Shown piece after piece: positions 35,210 through 44,943 of a DNA stretch of 61,151 nucleotides. A program made the position numbers and the translations under genes. Origin of the DNA: Leisingera aquaemixtae (GTDB taxonomy: Bacteria > Pseudomonadota > Alphaproteobacteria > Rhodobacterales > Rhodobacteraceae); NCBI RefSeq assembly GCF_001458395.1, contig NZ_CYSR01000004.1:1-61151 (forward strand). The letters run 5' to 3'. The notes beneath the pieces are model-generated. The model made no database searches. It was not told the origin of the DNA and saw only the letters and a program-made list of their open reading frames with translations. Every line of letters starts with the position of its first letter. The stretch's first letter is position 1.

Positions 35210-35373
35210 CCCCGCACGCAGTTCCAGAGCGCGGCAGCGGCCCGCCGCGCAGGACATGACAGCGCAGCCGTCTGCGGCCCGTTGCCTTCCTTGCCATGTT
35301 CACTAAAGTGCCATGCTTCACCACAGCGCGCCGGGTGCCCGGCCTGACCTGACGTTCCCGAGGAGAGCACAAG

Positions 35374-37089
35374 ATGACCCCGCTGGTGCGATATCTGCCC
35401 ATTCTGGATTGGGGCCGCTCCTATACCGGCGCCCAGATGTCCAGCGACCTGATCGCGGCGGTGATCGTCACGATCATGCTGATACCGCAATCGCTGGCCT
35501 ATGCGCTGCTGGCCGGGCTGCCGCCGGAGGCGGGGATCTATGCCTCGATCGTTCCGATCCTGCTCTATGCGGTGTTCGGAACCTCGCGGGTTCTGGCGGT
35601 GGGGCCGGTGGCGGTGGTGTCGCTGATGACGGCCGTGGCGGTCGGGCAAGTGGCCGAACAGGGCACCATGGGATATGCGCTGGCGGCCCTGTCGCTGGCG
35701 CTGCTGTCGGGGGTGATGCTGCTTGCGATGGGCCTGCTGCGGCTGGGGTTTCTGGCAAATTTCCTCAGCCATCCGGTGATTGCGGGATTCATCACTGCCT
35801 CGGGCGTTCTGATTGCGGTCAGCCAGCTGAAGCACATTCTGGGGGTGCCCGCGCAGGGCCACACGCTGCTGGAAATGGCCGCCTCTCTGGCCGCCCATGC
35901 GGCTGAGACCAATTGGCTGACCCTGCTGATCGGCGCCGGGGCGGTTGCCTTTCTGTTCTGGGTGCGCAAGGGGCTGAAGCCGCTGCTGCTGCGGCTTGGC
36001 CTGCCGCCGGGGCTGGCAGATTTCGCCGTCAAGGCGGGACCGGTTGGCGCCGTGGTTGCCACCACGGTGCTGGTCCAGGCCTATGGCTTGCACACCCAAG
36101 GGGTCGCCATCGTCGGCGCGGTGCCGCAAAGCCTGCCGCCGCTGACGCTGCCCTCATTCTCGCTGGAGCTGCTGAACACGCTGCTGGTGCCGGCGCTGCT
36201 GATTTCGGTGATCGGGTTTGTCGAATCCGTCTCGGTGGCGCAGACGCTGGCCGCCCGCAAGCGGCAGCGCATCGACCCCGATCAGGAGCTGATCGGCCTG
36301 GGGACGGCGAACCTTGGCGCTGCGTTCACCGGCGGTTTTCCGGTGACCGGCGGATTTGCCCGGTCGGTGGTGAATTACGACGCCGGGGCCGAAACCCCGG
36401 CGGCCGGCGCCTTCACCGCCGCCGGTCTGGCCATCGCCGCGCTGTTCCTGACCCCGCTGGTCTATTTCCTGCCCAAGGCGACGCTGGCCGCCACGATCAT
36501 CGTCGCGGTGCTGAGCCTGGTTGATTTCTCGATCCTGAAACGGACGTGGGTCTATTCCAAGGCGGATTTCCTGGCGGTGGCGGCAACGCTGCTGATGACG
36601 CTGGGCCTGGGTGTCGAGGCCGGGGTGTCCGCCGGGGTGATCATGTCGCTGCTGCTGCATCTCTACAAGACCTCGCGCCCGCATGTGGCCGAGGTCGGCC
36701 GGGTGCCCGGCACTGAGCATTTCCGCAATATCCGCCGTCACAAGGTGGAGACCAGCCCCGGCCTTCTGAGCCTGCGGATCGACGAGAGCCTGTATTTCGT
36801 GAACGCACGGTTTCTCGAGAACCTGGTGCTCGACCGGCTGGCCCGGGACAAGGATCTGCGCAACGTGGTGCTGATGTGCTCGGCGGTCAATGAGATCGAC
36901 TATTCCGCGCTGGAGAACCTGGAAGCGATCAATCAGCGGCTGAAGGAGCAGGGGATCGGCCTGCACCTGTCCGAGGTCAAGGGTCCGGTGATGGACCGGC
37001 TGCAAAAGACGCATTTCCTGGAGGAGCTGAACGGGCGGGTCTACCTGTCGCAATTCCACGCCTGGCAGGAGCTTTCCGGGGCAGCCTGA
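35374..37089 (+). CDS. SulP-family anion transporter with STAS domain
   Basis: The 571-residue protein has the SulP start (PILDWGRSYTGAQMSSDLIAAVIVTIMLIPQSLAYALLAGLPPEAGIYASI), about 12-14 membrane segments up to residue 430, and a C-terminal STAS domain (about 455-560). SulP proteins carry sulfate, bicarbonate or other anions with Na or H. ATG 35374 follows GAGGAGAG. The nearby sulfite-dehydrogenase-like genes make sulfate a natural candidate, but bicarbonate cannot be excluded. Confidence 0.92.
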   Translation: MTPLVRYLPILDWGRSYTGAQMSSDLIAAVIVTIMLIPQSLAYALLAGLPPEAGIYASIVPILLYAVFGTSRVLAVGPVAVVSLMTAVAVGQVAEQGTMGYALAALSLALLSGVMLLAMGLLRLGFLANFLSHPVIAGFITASGVLIAVSQLKHILGVPAQGHTLLEMAASLAAHAAETNWLTLLIGAGAVAFLFWVRKGLKPLLLRLGLPPGLADFAVKAGPVGAVVATTVLVQAYGLHTQGVAIVGAVPQSLPPLTLPSFSLELLNTLLVPALLISVIGFVESVSVAQTLAARKRQRIDPDQELIGLGTANLGAAFTGGFPVTGGFARSVVNYDAGAETPAAGAFTAAGLAIAALFLTPLVYFLPKATLAATIIVAVLSLVDFSILKRTWVYSKADFLAVAATLLMTLGLGVEAGVSAGVIMSLLLHLYKTSRPHVAEVGRVPGTEHFRNIRRHKVETSPGLLSLRIDESLYFVNARFLENLVLDRLARDKDLRNVVLMCSAVNEIDYSALENLEAINQRLKEQGIGLHLSEVKGPVMDRLQKTHFLEELNGRVYLSQFHAWQELSGAA

Positions 37090-37128
37090 TAAAGCCCTGC
37101 GAGGCACCCGGTAAACCGCGCGCCGGGA

Positions 37129-38511
37129 TCACGCCGGGTTGCCGATTCGGATCGATTCCAGATGCTCGGGCACCCGGACGCGGCGGTGCAGCTCATGCGA
37201 GATGCGACGCCTGAGCGTGTCGGCGGCCTCGGTTTCGCCGTGCGTGAGGTAGGTCATGGCCGGCGCCGGGCCTGCCGCCATCCAGCGCAGCAGCTCATCA
37301 GCGTCGGCATGGCCCGAGAATGTCTCAAGCTGGGCGACGCGGGCGCGGATCACGTGGTCCTGGCCGAAGATCCGCAGCCGCCGCTCTCCCGCCGCCAAGG
37401 AGGCGCCGCGGGTGCCGCCCGCCTGATAGCCCGACAGCACGATCATGGTGCGCAGGCTGCCGCCGAAGTTCACCACGTGATGCAGGATGCGGCCGCCGGT
37501 GATCATGCCGCTGGCCGACAGGATGACCATCGGTCCTTCCAGCGTGTTCAGCTCCCTGGACTCGGCCACCGAATTGGTCCGGGCCGGAAGCTGGAAGACG
37601 GCGGCGCAGTCCTGCCGGGGGATGCGGTGCTCGGCGCAGTGGCGGAGATAGATATCGGTGGCGTCCGACGCCGTCGGGCTGTCCAGGAACACCGGAACCC
37701 GCGGGATCCGGCCAGAGGCCATCAGGCGCGACAGGTGATAGGTAATGCCCTGGGCGCGCCCGACCGCAAAGGCGGGGATCAGCACGATGCCCTTTTGCTT
37801 CAGGAACGGGGCGAGGATGCCCGCCAGCTCATCCTCGGGCGGGATGGCGGGGTGCAGGCGGTCGCCGTAGGTCGACTCGCAGACCAGCACATCGGCGCCG
37901 GGGAAAGGCTCCGGCGGCGGCATCAGCGGGTCGCGGTCCTGGCCCAGGTCGCCGCTGAAATGCACCGTCCTGCCGCCGATGCTGACCCGGATCTGTGCCG
38001 CCCCCAGCAGGTGTCCCGCGCGGATGAACTCGGCGCTCAGGCCGCCGCCAAGATCCAGCGGCACCCCGAAGGGATGCGTCTTGAACCGCCGCAGGGCGGC
38101 GCGGGCGTCCTGTTCGGTATAGAGCGGATTGGGCCGCTTGTGCCGGGAATAGCCCTTGCGCCGGGCGTGCTGGGCTTCCTCCTCCTGCAGGCGGCCGCTG
38201 TCGGGCAGCAGCAGCCCGCACAGGTCGCGGGTGGGCGGCGTGCAGTAGACCGGCGCCCGGCAGCCCGACCGGATCAGCGCCGGCAGATAGCCGGAATGGT
38301 CCAGATGGGCATGGGTCAGCAGGATGGCGGTGATCGAACCGGGGCGCACCGGGAACGGCTTGCGGTTGCGCCGCCTCAGCTGCTTGTAGCCCTGGTACAG
38401 CCCGCAATCGACCAGCACCCGGTGCTGTCCGGCCTCGATCAGGTAGCGCGAGCCGGTGACCGTTCCCGCGGCTCCGAGGAAACGCAGCCTGGCACTGTCT
38501 GGCGGCGGCAT
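37129..38511 (-). CDS. MBL-fold beta-CASP ribonuclease-like enzyme
   Basis: The 460-residue protein has the metallo-beta-lactamase motif THAHLDH (H67, H69, D71, H72), then HFSGDLG and a beta-CASP domain (about 200-330), and a final RMMBL-type GHADADELLRW segment. It resembles the bacterial RNA-specificity exonuclease group (YsxC-neighbour/CPSF73-like); two zinc ions are expected. RNA is the likely substrate, though this group is often uncharacterised. It lies downstream of the Usp gene in the same direction, only 24 bp away, suggesting one operon with the sulfite-dehydrogenase pair. Confidence 0.88.
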   Translation of the reverse strand: MPPPDSARLRFLGAAGTVTGSRYLIEAGQHRVLVDCGLYQGYKQLRRRNRKPFPVRPGSITAILLTHAHLDHSGYLPALIRSGCRAPVYCTPPTRDLCGLLLPDSGRLQEEEAQHARRKGYSRHKRPNPLYTEQDARAALRRFKTHPFGVPLDLGGGLSAEFIRAGHLLGAAQIRVSIGGRTVHFSGDLGQDRDPLMPPPEPFPGADVLVCESTYGDRLHPAIPPEDELAGILAPFLKQKGIVLIPAFAVGRAQGITYHLSRLMASGRIPRVPVFLDSPTASDATDIYLRHCAEHRIPRQDCAAVFQLPARTNSVAESRELNTLEGPMVILSASGMITGGRILHHVVNFGGSLRTMIVLSGYQAGGTRGASLAAGERRLRIFGQDHVIRARVAQLETFSGHADADELLRWMAAGPAPAMTYLTHGETEAADTLRRRISHELHRRVRVPEHLESIRIGNPA

Positions 38512-38535
38512 GGCGGCCTCCCCTCTTGCGGTGGC

Positions 38536-39366
38536 CTACCTGGAAAACAGGACCGGCAGTTTCGCATGCGCCAGCAGCTCGCGGGTGGCGGCGCCGATCA
38601 CGAAATCATAGGCCCAGGAATGCCCGAAGGCGCCGGCCGCCAGCATGTCGGCGCCGCATTCCACCGCCACCTTCAGCAGCATGGTCCCGGTGTCCTGCGC
38701 GGTGCGTTCGCGGTTGATCAGCGTCACCGGGTGGCCGTGCCGGTCAAAGGCGGCCGCCATGTCCTCGCGGCAGGTCAGCCCGTCGCCGCCGTCGCCGACG
38801 TGGAGGATCGACAGGGTGGCGCCCGGCTGTGCCAGGACGCGCGCGTCATGGGCGGCGCGGACGGCTTCGCGGGTGTTGCTCCAGCCGATCAGGATATGCG
38901 CGCCGACGGGGGCCGGGTCCCAGCCCTCGGGCAGGATCAGCACCGGGCGGCCCGAGCGGCGGATCAGCTGTTCCTGCAGCTGGCGCTGGCTGTACCTGGC
39001 GCCCTCTGGCGGGCATTGCGCCGCGATCACCAGATCCGCGGCGGCCACGTTGTTCAGCAGGAACTCCTCGGCGCTTTGGCTGCCCAGCGGCTGCAGCCTC
39101 AGATCATAGGGAAAATCGCGCCCCGCCGCAGCCGCCTCAAAGGTTTTGGCGGCGGCCTCCGCCTCCTCCTGCTGCCATTCGGGCACATAGGCCGCGCCAT
39201 AGCTGACCAGGCCGCCCTCGGTACCGGCAAAGGGCACCTGCGCTTCGATCGGCATCACGCCGGTCAGATGGGCGCCGCTGCGGCTGGCCATATCCGCGGC
39301 AAAGGGCATCAGCCGCTGCGCATCCTCAGCCGAAAACAGCGCAACCGCCAGGGACTTGATCGTCAT
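38536..39366 (-). CDS. Tandem-domain universal stress protein
   Basis: The 276-residue protein has two Usp domains; the second ends AAGAFGHSWAYDFVIGAATRELLAHAKLPVLF, similar to the 28665 gene, while the first lacks a clear ATP motif. The start has an upstream AGGAG (minus strand, GCAAGGAGTTTTGCG). It sits 28 bp after the cytochrome gene and 24 bp before the MBL gene. Confidence 0.9.
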   Translation of the reverse strand: MTIKSLAVALFSAEDAQRLMPFAADMASRSGAHLTGVMPIEAQVPFAGTEGGLVSYGAAYVPEWQQEEAEAAAKTFEAAAAGRDFPYDLRLQPLGSQSAEEFLLNNVAAADLVIAAQCPPEGARYSQRQLQEQLIRRSGRPVLILPEGWDPAPVGAHILIGWSNTREAVRAAHDARVLAQPGATLSILHVGDGGDGLTCREDMAAAFDRHGHPVTLINRERTAQDTGTMLLKVAVECGADMLAAGAFGHSWAYDFVIGAATRELLAHAKLPVLFSR

Positions 39367-39394
39367 CGCAAAACTCCTTGCTGTGATGGGTGTC

Positions 39395-39748
39395 TCACCG
39401 GCGCGGAAAGTTCGGCCGGTCGGTGTTGTAATGCGCGGCGAGGTAATCGAGGATGACCTCGCGTTCGGCAGGCTCCAGCTCGGCCATGCCCTGCTCCTCG
39501 ACCATCCAGTCCAGCAGCTCTGCCCAGCCCTCGCGGGTCTTGCCCTGCTGGGCGACGATCATCTCGGAATGGCAGGCGGTGCAGGCGTAAAAGGTCTCCT
39601 CTGCCCCCTCCGCCGCGACCAGCTGGCCGAACTCCGCCTCCTCCGCAGCGCCGGGCACCGCCGCAAGCGCGCAGCCGGCGGCGGCCAGCCACAGGCGTGC
39701 CGGGCACGCGGGGCGGGCCGCGCTGCGGGATGCGCTCTGCCGCGGCAT
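39395..39748 (-). CDS. Cytochrome c subunit beside the molybdenum enzyme (SorB-like)
   Basis: The 117-residue product has an N-terminal signal or anchor (about 15-35) and one haem motif C56-T-A-C59-H60. The C-terminal helix region (EGWAELLDWMVEEQGMAELEPAEREVILDYLAAHYNTDRPNF) is typical of monohaem cytochromes paired with sulfite dehydrogenases. Its start overlaps the stop of the molybdenum subunit as TGATG, so the two are made together. It would pass electrons from the molybdenum site to the respiratory chain. Confidence 0.87.
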   Translation of the reverse strand: MPRQSASRSAARPACPARLWLAAAGCALAAVPGAAEEAEFGQLVAAEGAEETFYACTACHSEMIVAQQGKTREGWAELLDWMVEEQGMAELEPAEREVILDYLAAHYNTDRPNFPRR

Positions 39749-41004
39749 CAGCTGACCCGCAGGCCGACGCGGTGCATCCGGTTGTTCAGATACCCCTTGG
39801 GATTCCAGTCGATGGCGAACCGCTGCATCTCGCCTTCGCTGTCGGTGGCGCGGGCCCAGATCTCGTAATAGCCGGCCACCGGGAAGCGCACCGTTGCGCG
39901 CCAGTTCTGCCAGGCGCCATCGTTGGCGGGCGGGTCGAGTTCCGCCGCCTGCCAGCTGGCCCCGAAGTCATGGGAGATATCCAGCCGGTCCACCGTGCGG
40001 TCGCCGGACCAGGCATGGCCGCGCACCTCGGTTTCCATGCCGGACGCGGCGCCGTTGGCGGGGAAGGTGATCAGCGATTTCACCGGCATCCGCTCGATAA
40101 TGCGGAAGTCCTCCTTGGGCACGTCGTCGCCCGGCGCCACCGGATAGGCGGGCACCCGGTAGGACGTGCCGGTCATCTTCGGCCCGTCATGCACCTGGTC
40201 GCGCAGCTCGATCCGGGTCAGCCATTTCTGCGAGCAGGAGCCGGGCCAGCCGGGCACCACCAGCCGCAGCGGCGCGCCGTTCATCGGGTGCAAATCGGCG
40301 CCGTTCATCTGAAAGGCGATCAGCACGCTGTCCGTCAGCGCCTTGTCAATCGGCAGCCCGCGCGAGATCGGCAGCTTGTCCGGATCGCCCGACAGATGGG
40401 TGTCGGCGCCGTAATGCGCGGTATAGACCACGTTGTCCTGAACCCCTGCCGCCTGCAGCACGTCGCGCAGCCGCACCCCGGTCCACTCCGAGCAGGCCAC
40501 CGCGCCATAGGTCCACTGGTTGCCGCTGGCGGGCGGATCGAAGAAGGCGCGCCCGTTGCCGCCGCATTCCAGCGCCAGCGCCAGGGTGACCACTTCGAAG
40601 CGGTCCCTGAGGCCGGCTATGGACAGCTCCAGCGGGCTGTCGGCAAAGCCGTCAACCGTCAGGGTCCAGCCCTCTGCGCTGGTGTCATCGGGGGGCAGCC
40701 CGTTGTTGCGGATAAAGTGCCGCGCCGTCGGGGTGACGGGATCATCCAGCAGTTCGGGCGGGGTTTCGGCGTTCAGCGGCCGGTCGTTCAGCAGCGTCAG
40801 CCCCTCCTTGCCCGCCAGACCGTTTTCGCTGGCCATCGCGGCGGGAAAGAACCCGTGCGGCAGGTTGCGGTGAAACGGAACCGCCAGCCCGGCGGCAGCG
40901 CCCAGTCCGGCCAGTCCGGCGGTTTTCAGGAACCGGCGGCGGCCGGGGCCGGTCTCAGCCTCCGCCTTCGCAGCTGCGGGGGGTGCCTTGTCGTTGGTAG
41001 CCAT
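39748..41004 (-). CDS. Periplasmic sulfite-oxidase-family molybdenum enzyme (SorA/SoxC-like)
   Basis: The 418-residue protein begins with a twin-arginine signal, GRRRFLKTAGL (21-31), so it is exported folded. The molybdopterin ligand cysteine is C147 in LECGGNGR, and the substrate region HYGADTHLSGD and PGWPGSCSQKWL are kept; a C-terminal dimerisation domain follows. It probably oxidises sulfite to sulfate, or a related S-oxide. ATG 41004 follows AAAGGGA (minus strand). The upstream spacer carries two FNR-type dyads, one probably serving this operon. Confidence 0.88.
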   Translation of the reverse strand: MATNDKAPPAAAKAEAETGPGRRRFLKTAGLAGLGAAAGLAVPFHRNLPHGFFPAAMASENGLAGKEGLTLLNDRPLNAETPPELLDDPVTPTARHFIRNNGLPPDDTSAEGWTLTVDGFADSPLELSIAGLRDRFEVVTLALALECGGNGRAFFDPPASGNQWTYGAVACSEWTGVRLRDVLQAAGVQDNVVYTAHYGADTHLSGDPDKLPISRGLPIDKALTDSVLIAFQMNGADLHPMNGAPLRLVVPGWPGSCSQKWLTRIELRDQVHDGPKMTGTSYRVPAYPVAPGDDVPKEDFRIIERMPVKSLITFPANGAASGMETEVRGHAWSGDRTVDRLDISHDFGASWQAAELDPPANDGAWQNWRATVRFPVAGYYEIWARATDSEGEMQRFAIDWNPKGYLNNRMHRVGLRVS

Positions 41005-41127
41005 GATGTCATTCCCTTTGCTTGCAGGCCCTGCGCGTGCCGGGCCCTGGCTTGCGGGACGGCCGTCCAGACCGGCGTCCGCTGGAAGCTGATGCAGCCA
41101 TTTGACCACGCGCCCGCGGCCGCCGCA

Positions 41128-41141
41128 TTGACGGCGGTTAA
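41128..41141. promoter_or_regulatory. FNR-type box upstream of the molybdenum enzyme operon
   Basis: TTGAC-GGCG-GTTAA matches at 7 of 10 informative positions. It lies 130 bp before the molybdenum enzyme start and about 110 bp before the exporter gene. Confidence 0.42.
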
Positions 41142-41179
41142 GGGGGGCAGCCGCATGCCGGGCCGCATTGAGGGGGGGC

Positions 41180-41193
41180 TTGATCCAAAACAA
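41180..41193. promoter_or_regulatory. FNR-type box upstream of the HlyD-type gene
   Basis: TTGAT-CCAA-AACAA has a perfect left half and 3 of 5 in the right half. Its centre is 68 bp before ATG 41255, the usual spacing in this island. Confidence 0.5.
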
Positions 41194-41254
41194 GACATCC
41201 CGCGCGGGATCGGCCTAAGCTTGGCGGATGTTGTGAATGACCGGGCGCTTGGCC

Positions 41255-42250
41255 ATGCAAAATAAGACAGGCGCGGTATTTGCCGCGGCAGCCGTGCTGC
41301 TGGCGGGCGCCGCAATGTATTTTTACGTCGCCGGGAACGGCGCGGAGCTGCCAGAGGGCCTGGTGCAGGGCAACGGGCGGATCGAGGCCGAACAGGTGGA
41401 GATCGCCCCCGCCAGGGCCGGCCGGGTGCAGCAGGTCATGGCGGCGGAGGGCAGCCTGGTAGCGGCGGGCGACGTGCTGGTGGTGATGGACACCGACGAG
41501 CTGGCGGCGGCGCATGACCGGGCCAGGGCCGAAGCCGCGCTGGCGCGCCAGACCAAGGCCGAGGCGGAGGCGCTGGTGGTGCAGCGCCAGAGCGAGCACC
41601 GCCGCGCCGAACATGAGCTGGAGCGCGCCACCGCGCTCTTGGCCGGGCACAACATCTCCGAAACCCTCTTTGAAGAACGCGACACCGCGCATCAGGTCGC
41701 CGAAGCGGTGCTGGGCGCGGCGCAAGCGCGGGTCGCCACCGCCGAGGCCGGTATTGCGGCGGCAGAGGCTGAGGTCCGCCGGATCGCGGCGCAGATCGAG
41801 GACAGCACCCTGATTGCGCCGATGCCGGGCCGGGTGCTTTACCGGCTGGCCGAACCGGGCGAGGTGGTCGGCGCCGGCGGGCCTATCCTGACGCTGCTCA
41901 GTCTCGAAAACATCTATATGGAAGTGTTCCTGCCCGCCCGCGAGGCCGGGCTTCTGCCGATCGGCGCCGAGGCCCGCATCGTGCTGGATGCGCTGCCCGA
42001 TTATGCGATTCCGGCAACCGTCACCTTTGTGTCGCCAGAGGCGCAGTTCACCCCCAAGCAGGTCGAAACCCTCAGCGAGCGCGAGCAGCTGGTGTTCCGC
42101 GTCCGCGTGCGGATCCCGCAGGATCTGGTGGCGGCGCGGATCGAGCATGTGAAGACCGGCCTGCGCGGCGTCGCGGTGATCCGGCTGGACCCGGACCAGC
42201 CCTGGCCCGAAGCGCTGGACCGGCGCATCCCGCCTGAGCTGTTCGAATGA
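41255..42250 (+). CDS. HlyD-family periplasmic adaptor (exporter subunit)
   Basis: From ATG 41255 the product has 331 residues: one N-terminal membrane anchor (about 6-24), a split lipoyl-like barrel (GRIEAEQVEIAPARAGRVQQVMAAEGSLV), and a coiled-coil hairpin (about 85-175). It belongs with the YhiI type found beside RbbA. ATG 41237 is an alternative start six codons upstream; 41255 gives the better distance to the FNR-type box. Its stop overlaps the ABC gene as ATGA. Confidence 0.88.
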   Translation: MQNKTGAVFAAAAVLLAGAAMYFYVAGNGAELPEGLVQGNGRIEAEQVEIAPARAGRVQQVMAAEGSLVAAGDVLVVMDTDELAAAHDRARAEAALARQTKAEAEALVVQRQSEHRRAEHELERATALLAGHNISETLFEERDTAHQVAEAVLGAAQARVATAEAGIAAAEAEVRRIAAQIEDSTLIAPMPGRVLYRLAEPGEVVGAGGPILTLLSLENIYMEVFLPAREAGLLPIGAEARIVLDALPDYAIPATVTFVSPEAQFTPKQVETLSEREQLVFRVRVRIPQDLVAARIEHVKTGLRGVAVIRLDPDQPWPEALDRRIPPELFE

Positions 42251-44943
42251 CCGCCGGGTCCGGCCCTCCCGGCATCCGCATCGCGGAGGTGTCCCACCGC
42301 TACCGCAAGCATACCGCCCTGGACGCGGTTTCGCTGGATCTGCCGCCGGGCCGGCTGGTGGGGTTCATCGGCCCCGACGGGGTCGGCAAATCCACCCTTC
42401 TGGGCCTGATCACCGGCGCCAAGAAACTGCAGGCCGGGTCGATAGACGTGCTGGGCGGCCCGATTAGCGACACCGCCCACCGGCGCCGGGTCTGCTCTGC
42501 CATTGCTTTCATGCCGCAGGGGCTGGGCCGCAACCTCTATCCCGAACTCTCGGTGCGGGAGAACCTCGAATTCTTCTCGCGCCTGTTCGGGCAGGGGGCG
42601 GAAGAGCGTGAGATCCGCATTGCGGCGCTGCTCACCGCCACCGGGCTGGCACCTTTCGCGGACCGGCTGATGGGCCGGCTGTCGGGCGGCATGAAGCAGA
42701 AGCTGGGCCTGTGCTGCGCCCTGATCCATGACCCGAAACTGCTGGTGCTGGATGAGCCGACCACCGGCGTCGACCCTTTGTCGCGCCGCCAGTTCTGGGC
42801 GCTGGTGGGCGCCATCCGGGATCAAAGCCCCGGCCTCTCGGTGCTGGTCTCCACCGCCTACATGGAGGAGGCGCAGAGTTTCGACCGGATCGTCGCGATG
42901 GATGCCGGCCGCGTGCTGTTCCAGGGCCCGCCGGAGGCGCTGAGAGGCACCGCGCCCGACCTTGAAACCGCCTACCGGCAGCTGCGGGCGCAGGGGGAGC
43001 CGCAGGCCATCCAGGTTGCAGCGCCCGCGCACCGGGTCAGCCCCGAGCCGGTGATCACCGCCCGCGGGCTGACCCGGCGCTTTGGCGATTTCGTGGCGGT
43101 GGACAGCGTCGATTTCACCATCGGGCGGGGCGAGATCTTCGGCTTTCTGGGCTCCAACGGCTGCGGCAAGTCGACCACCATGAAGATGCTGACGGGCCTT
43201 TTGCCGATCAGCTCCGGCGCGGCGCAGCTGTTCGGCAAGCCGGTGGATGCCCGCAACCGCGCGCTGCGCCGCGAGATCGGCTATATGAGCCAGGCGTTTT
43301 CGCTCTATGGCGAGCTGAGCGTGCAGCAGAACCTGCAGCTTCATGCCCGCATTTTCGCGATTGCGGACCGCGAGGCCAGGGTTGCGGAACTGATCCGGCG
43401 CTTCGGCCTTGCGGCGCACAGCACCACCCTGGCCGCCGCCCTGCCGCTGGGCATCAAGCAGCGCCTGTCGCTGGCGGTAGCGGTGATCCACCGGCCGCGG
43501 GTGCTGATCCTGGACGAGCCGACCTCCGGTGTCGATCCGGAGGCGCGCGACATGTTCTGGGCGCTGCTGGTCGAGCTGTCGCGCAACGAGGGCGTGACCA
43601 TATTCGTCTCCACCCATTTCATGGGCGAGGCGGAACGCTGCGACCGGGTGTCCTTCATGCATGCAGGCAAGGTTCTGGCCGAAGGCACCCCCGAAGACCT
43701 GATGGCCGCCGAGGCCGCAGACAGCCTGGAGGAGGCGTTTATTTCCATCCTCAAGGCCGCCGCCCCCCCTGCCCCGGTCGCCGCGCCGGACACCGCGCTG
43801 CAGACCGCCCGCGCCCGCACCGGCGGCGGCCTCGGGCGCGCGCTGGCCTATGCGCGGCGCGAAACGGTGGAGGTGCTGCGCGACCATGTGCGCCTGGCCT
43901 TTGCCTTCCTCGGCTCGGTGATCCTGATGCTGGTGTTCTGCTTCGGCATTTCGCTGGACATCGACGAGCTGGACTATGCCGCGCTCGACCTGTCGCAAAG
44001 CCCCGAAAGCCGCGCCTATCTGGCGGAAATCTCCGGCTCCCGCTATTTCCGCCCCACCCCGCCGCTGGCCAGCGCCGCCGAGGGCCGCAGCCGGCTGGTT
44101 TCGGGCGAGGTGTCGCTGGTGGTTGAGCTGCCGCCCGATTTCGGGCGCAAGCTGCGCGCCGGTGAACCGGCGGAGGTGCTGGCCATTGTCGATGGCGCCA
44201 TCCCCTTCAAGGGCGAAACGGTCGAGGGCTACGCCGCCGGGCTGCATCAGTCGTTCCTGAGCGCAGAGGCCGCCGCCAGCGGCACCCGCCAGCCCGAAAT
44301 CGCCCGGATAGAGCCGCGGTTCCGCTACAACCAGAGCTTTGAGAGCATCGCCGCCATGGCCCCGGCCATGCCCGCGATCCTGCTGATCATGCTGCCCGCG
44401 GTGCTGATGGCGGTCAGCGTCGCGCGGGAAAAGGAGCTGGGCTCGATCACCAATTTCTACGTCACCCCGACCACCCGGCTGGAGTTCCTGATCGGCAAGC
44501 AGATCCCCTATATCGTGATCGCCTATGCGAACTTCCTGCTGCTGACGGCGATGACCATCGTGGTCTTCGGGGTGCCGCTCAAGGGCGACCCGCTGCCCTT
44601 GGCCCTGGGCGCCCTGCTCTATGTCTGGGCCGCCACCTCCTACGGGCTGCTGATCGCCACCATGACCTCCAGCCAGGTGGCGGCCACCTTTGCCACCGCC
44701 ATCGCGTCGGTGGTGCCGACGATCCAGTTCTCCGGCCTGCTGCAGCCGGTCTCAACGCTGGAGGGCGGTGCCCAGGTCATCGGCTCGCTGTGGCCGTCGT
44801 CTTATTTCCTGCATCTGAACGTCGGCGCCTTCACCAAGGGGCTGGGCTGGGAGGCGCTGATGCCCGACATTCTGGCGCTGGCCTGCTTCGGCCCGGTGTT
44901 CACGCTGCTGGCCGCGCTGTCGCTGCGCGCGCAGGAGAAGTAG
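42247..44943 (+). CDS. rbbA: RbbA-like fused ABC transporter (two ATPase domains plus permease)
   Basis: The 898-residue protein (E. coli RbbA is 911) joins two ABC ATPases and an ABC-2 permease. Domain 1 has Walker A GPDGVGKST (42-50), signature LSGGMKQ and Walker B LLVLDEP. Domain 2 has GSNGCGKST and VLILDEP, but the signature is degenerate (LPLGIKQ). The membrane part (about 545-898) has six spans with a large external loop. RbbA in E. coli binds ribosomes and stimulates their ATPase; with HlyD and a permease gene it is also predicted to export unknown substrates. It is coupled to both neighbours. Confidence 0.9.
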   Translation: MTAGSGPPGIRIAEVSHRYRKHTALDAVSLDLPPGRLVGFIGPDGVGKSTLLGLITGAKKLQAGSIDVLGGPISDTAHRRRVCSAIAFMPQGLGRNLYPELSVRENLEFFSRLFGQGAEEREIRIAALLTATGLAPFADRLMGRLSGGMKQKLGLCCALIHDPKLLVLDEPTTGVDPLSRRQFWALVGAIRDQSPGLSVLVSTAYMEEAQSFDRIVAMDAGRVLFQGPPEALRGTAPDLETAYRQLRAQGEPQAIQVAAPAHRVSPEPVITARGLTRRFGDFVAVDSVDFTIGRGEIFGFLGSNGCGKSTTMKMLTGLLPISSGAAQLFGKPVDARNRALRREIGYMSQAFSLYGELSVQQNLQLHARIFAIADREARVAELIRRFGLAAHSTTLAAALPLGIKQRLSLAVAVIHRPRVLILDEPTSGVDPEARDMFWALLVELSRNEGVTIFVSTHFMGEAERCDRVSFMHAGKVLAEGTPEDLMAAEAADSLEEAFISILKAAAPPAPVAAPDTALQTARARTGGGLGRALAYARRETVEVLRDHVRLAFAFLGSVILMLVFCFGISLDIDELDYAALDLSQSPESRAYLAEISGSRYFRPTPPLASAAEGRSRLVSGEVSLVVELPPDFGRKLRAGEPAEVLAIVDGAIPFKGETVEGYAAGLHQSFLSAEAAASGTRQPEIARIEPRFRYNQSFESIAAMAPAMPAILLIMLPAVLMAVSVAREKELGSITNFYVTPTTRLEFLIGKQIPYIVIAYANFLLLTAMTIVVFGVPLKGDPLPLALGALLYVWAATSYGLLIATMTSSQVAATFATAIASVVPTIQFSGLLQPVSTLEGGAQVIGSLWPSSYFLHLNVGAFTKGLGWEALMPDILALACFGPVFTLLAALSLRAQEK

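Noticed and set aside
37090-37128. Terminator between SulP and the MBL gene
   Set aside because: CCCGG and CCGGG can pair weakly, but the stem is short and lacks a T-run; not strong enough to list.
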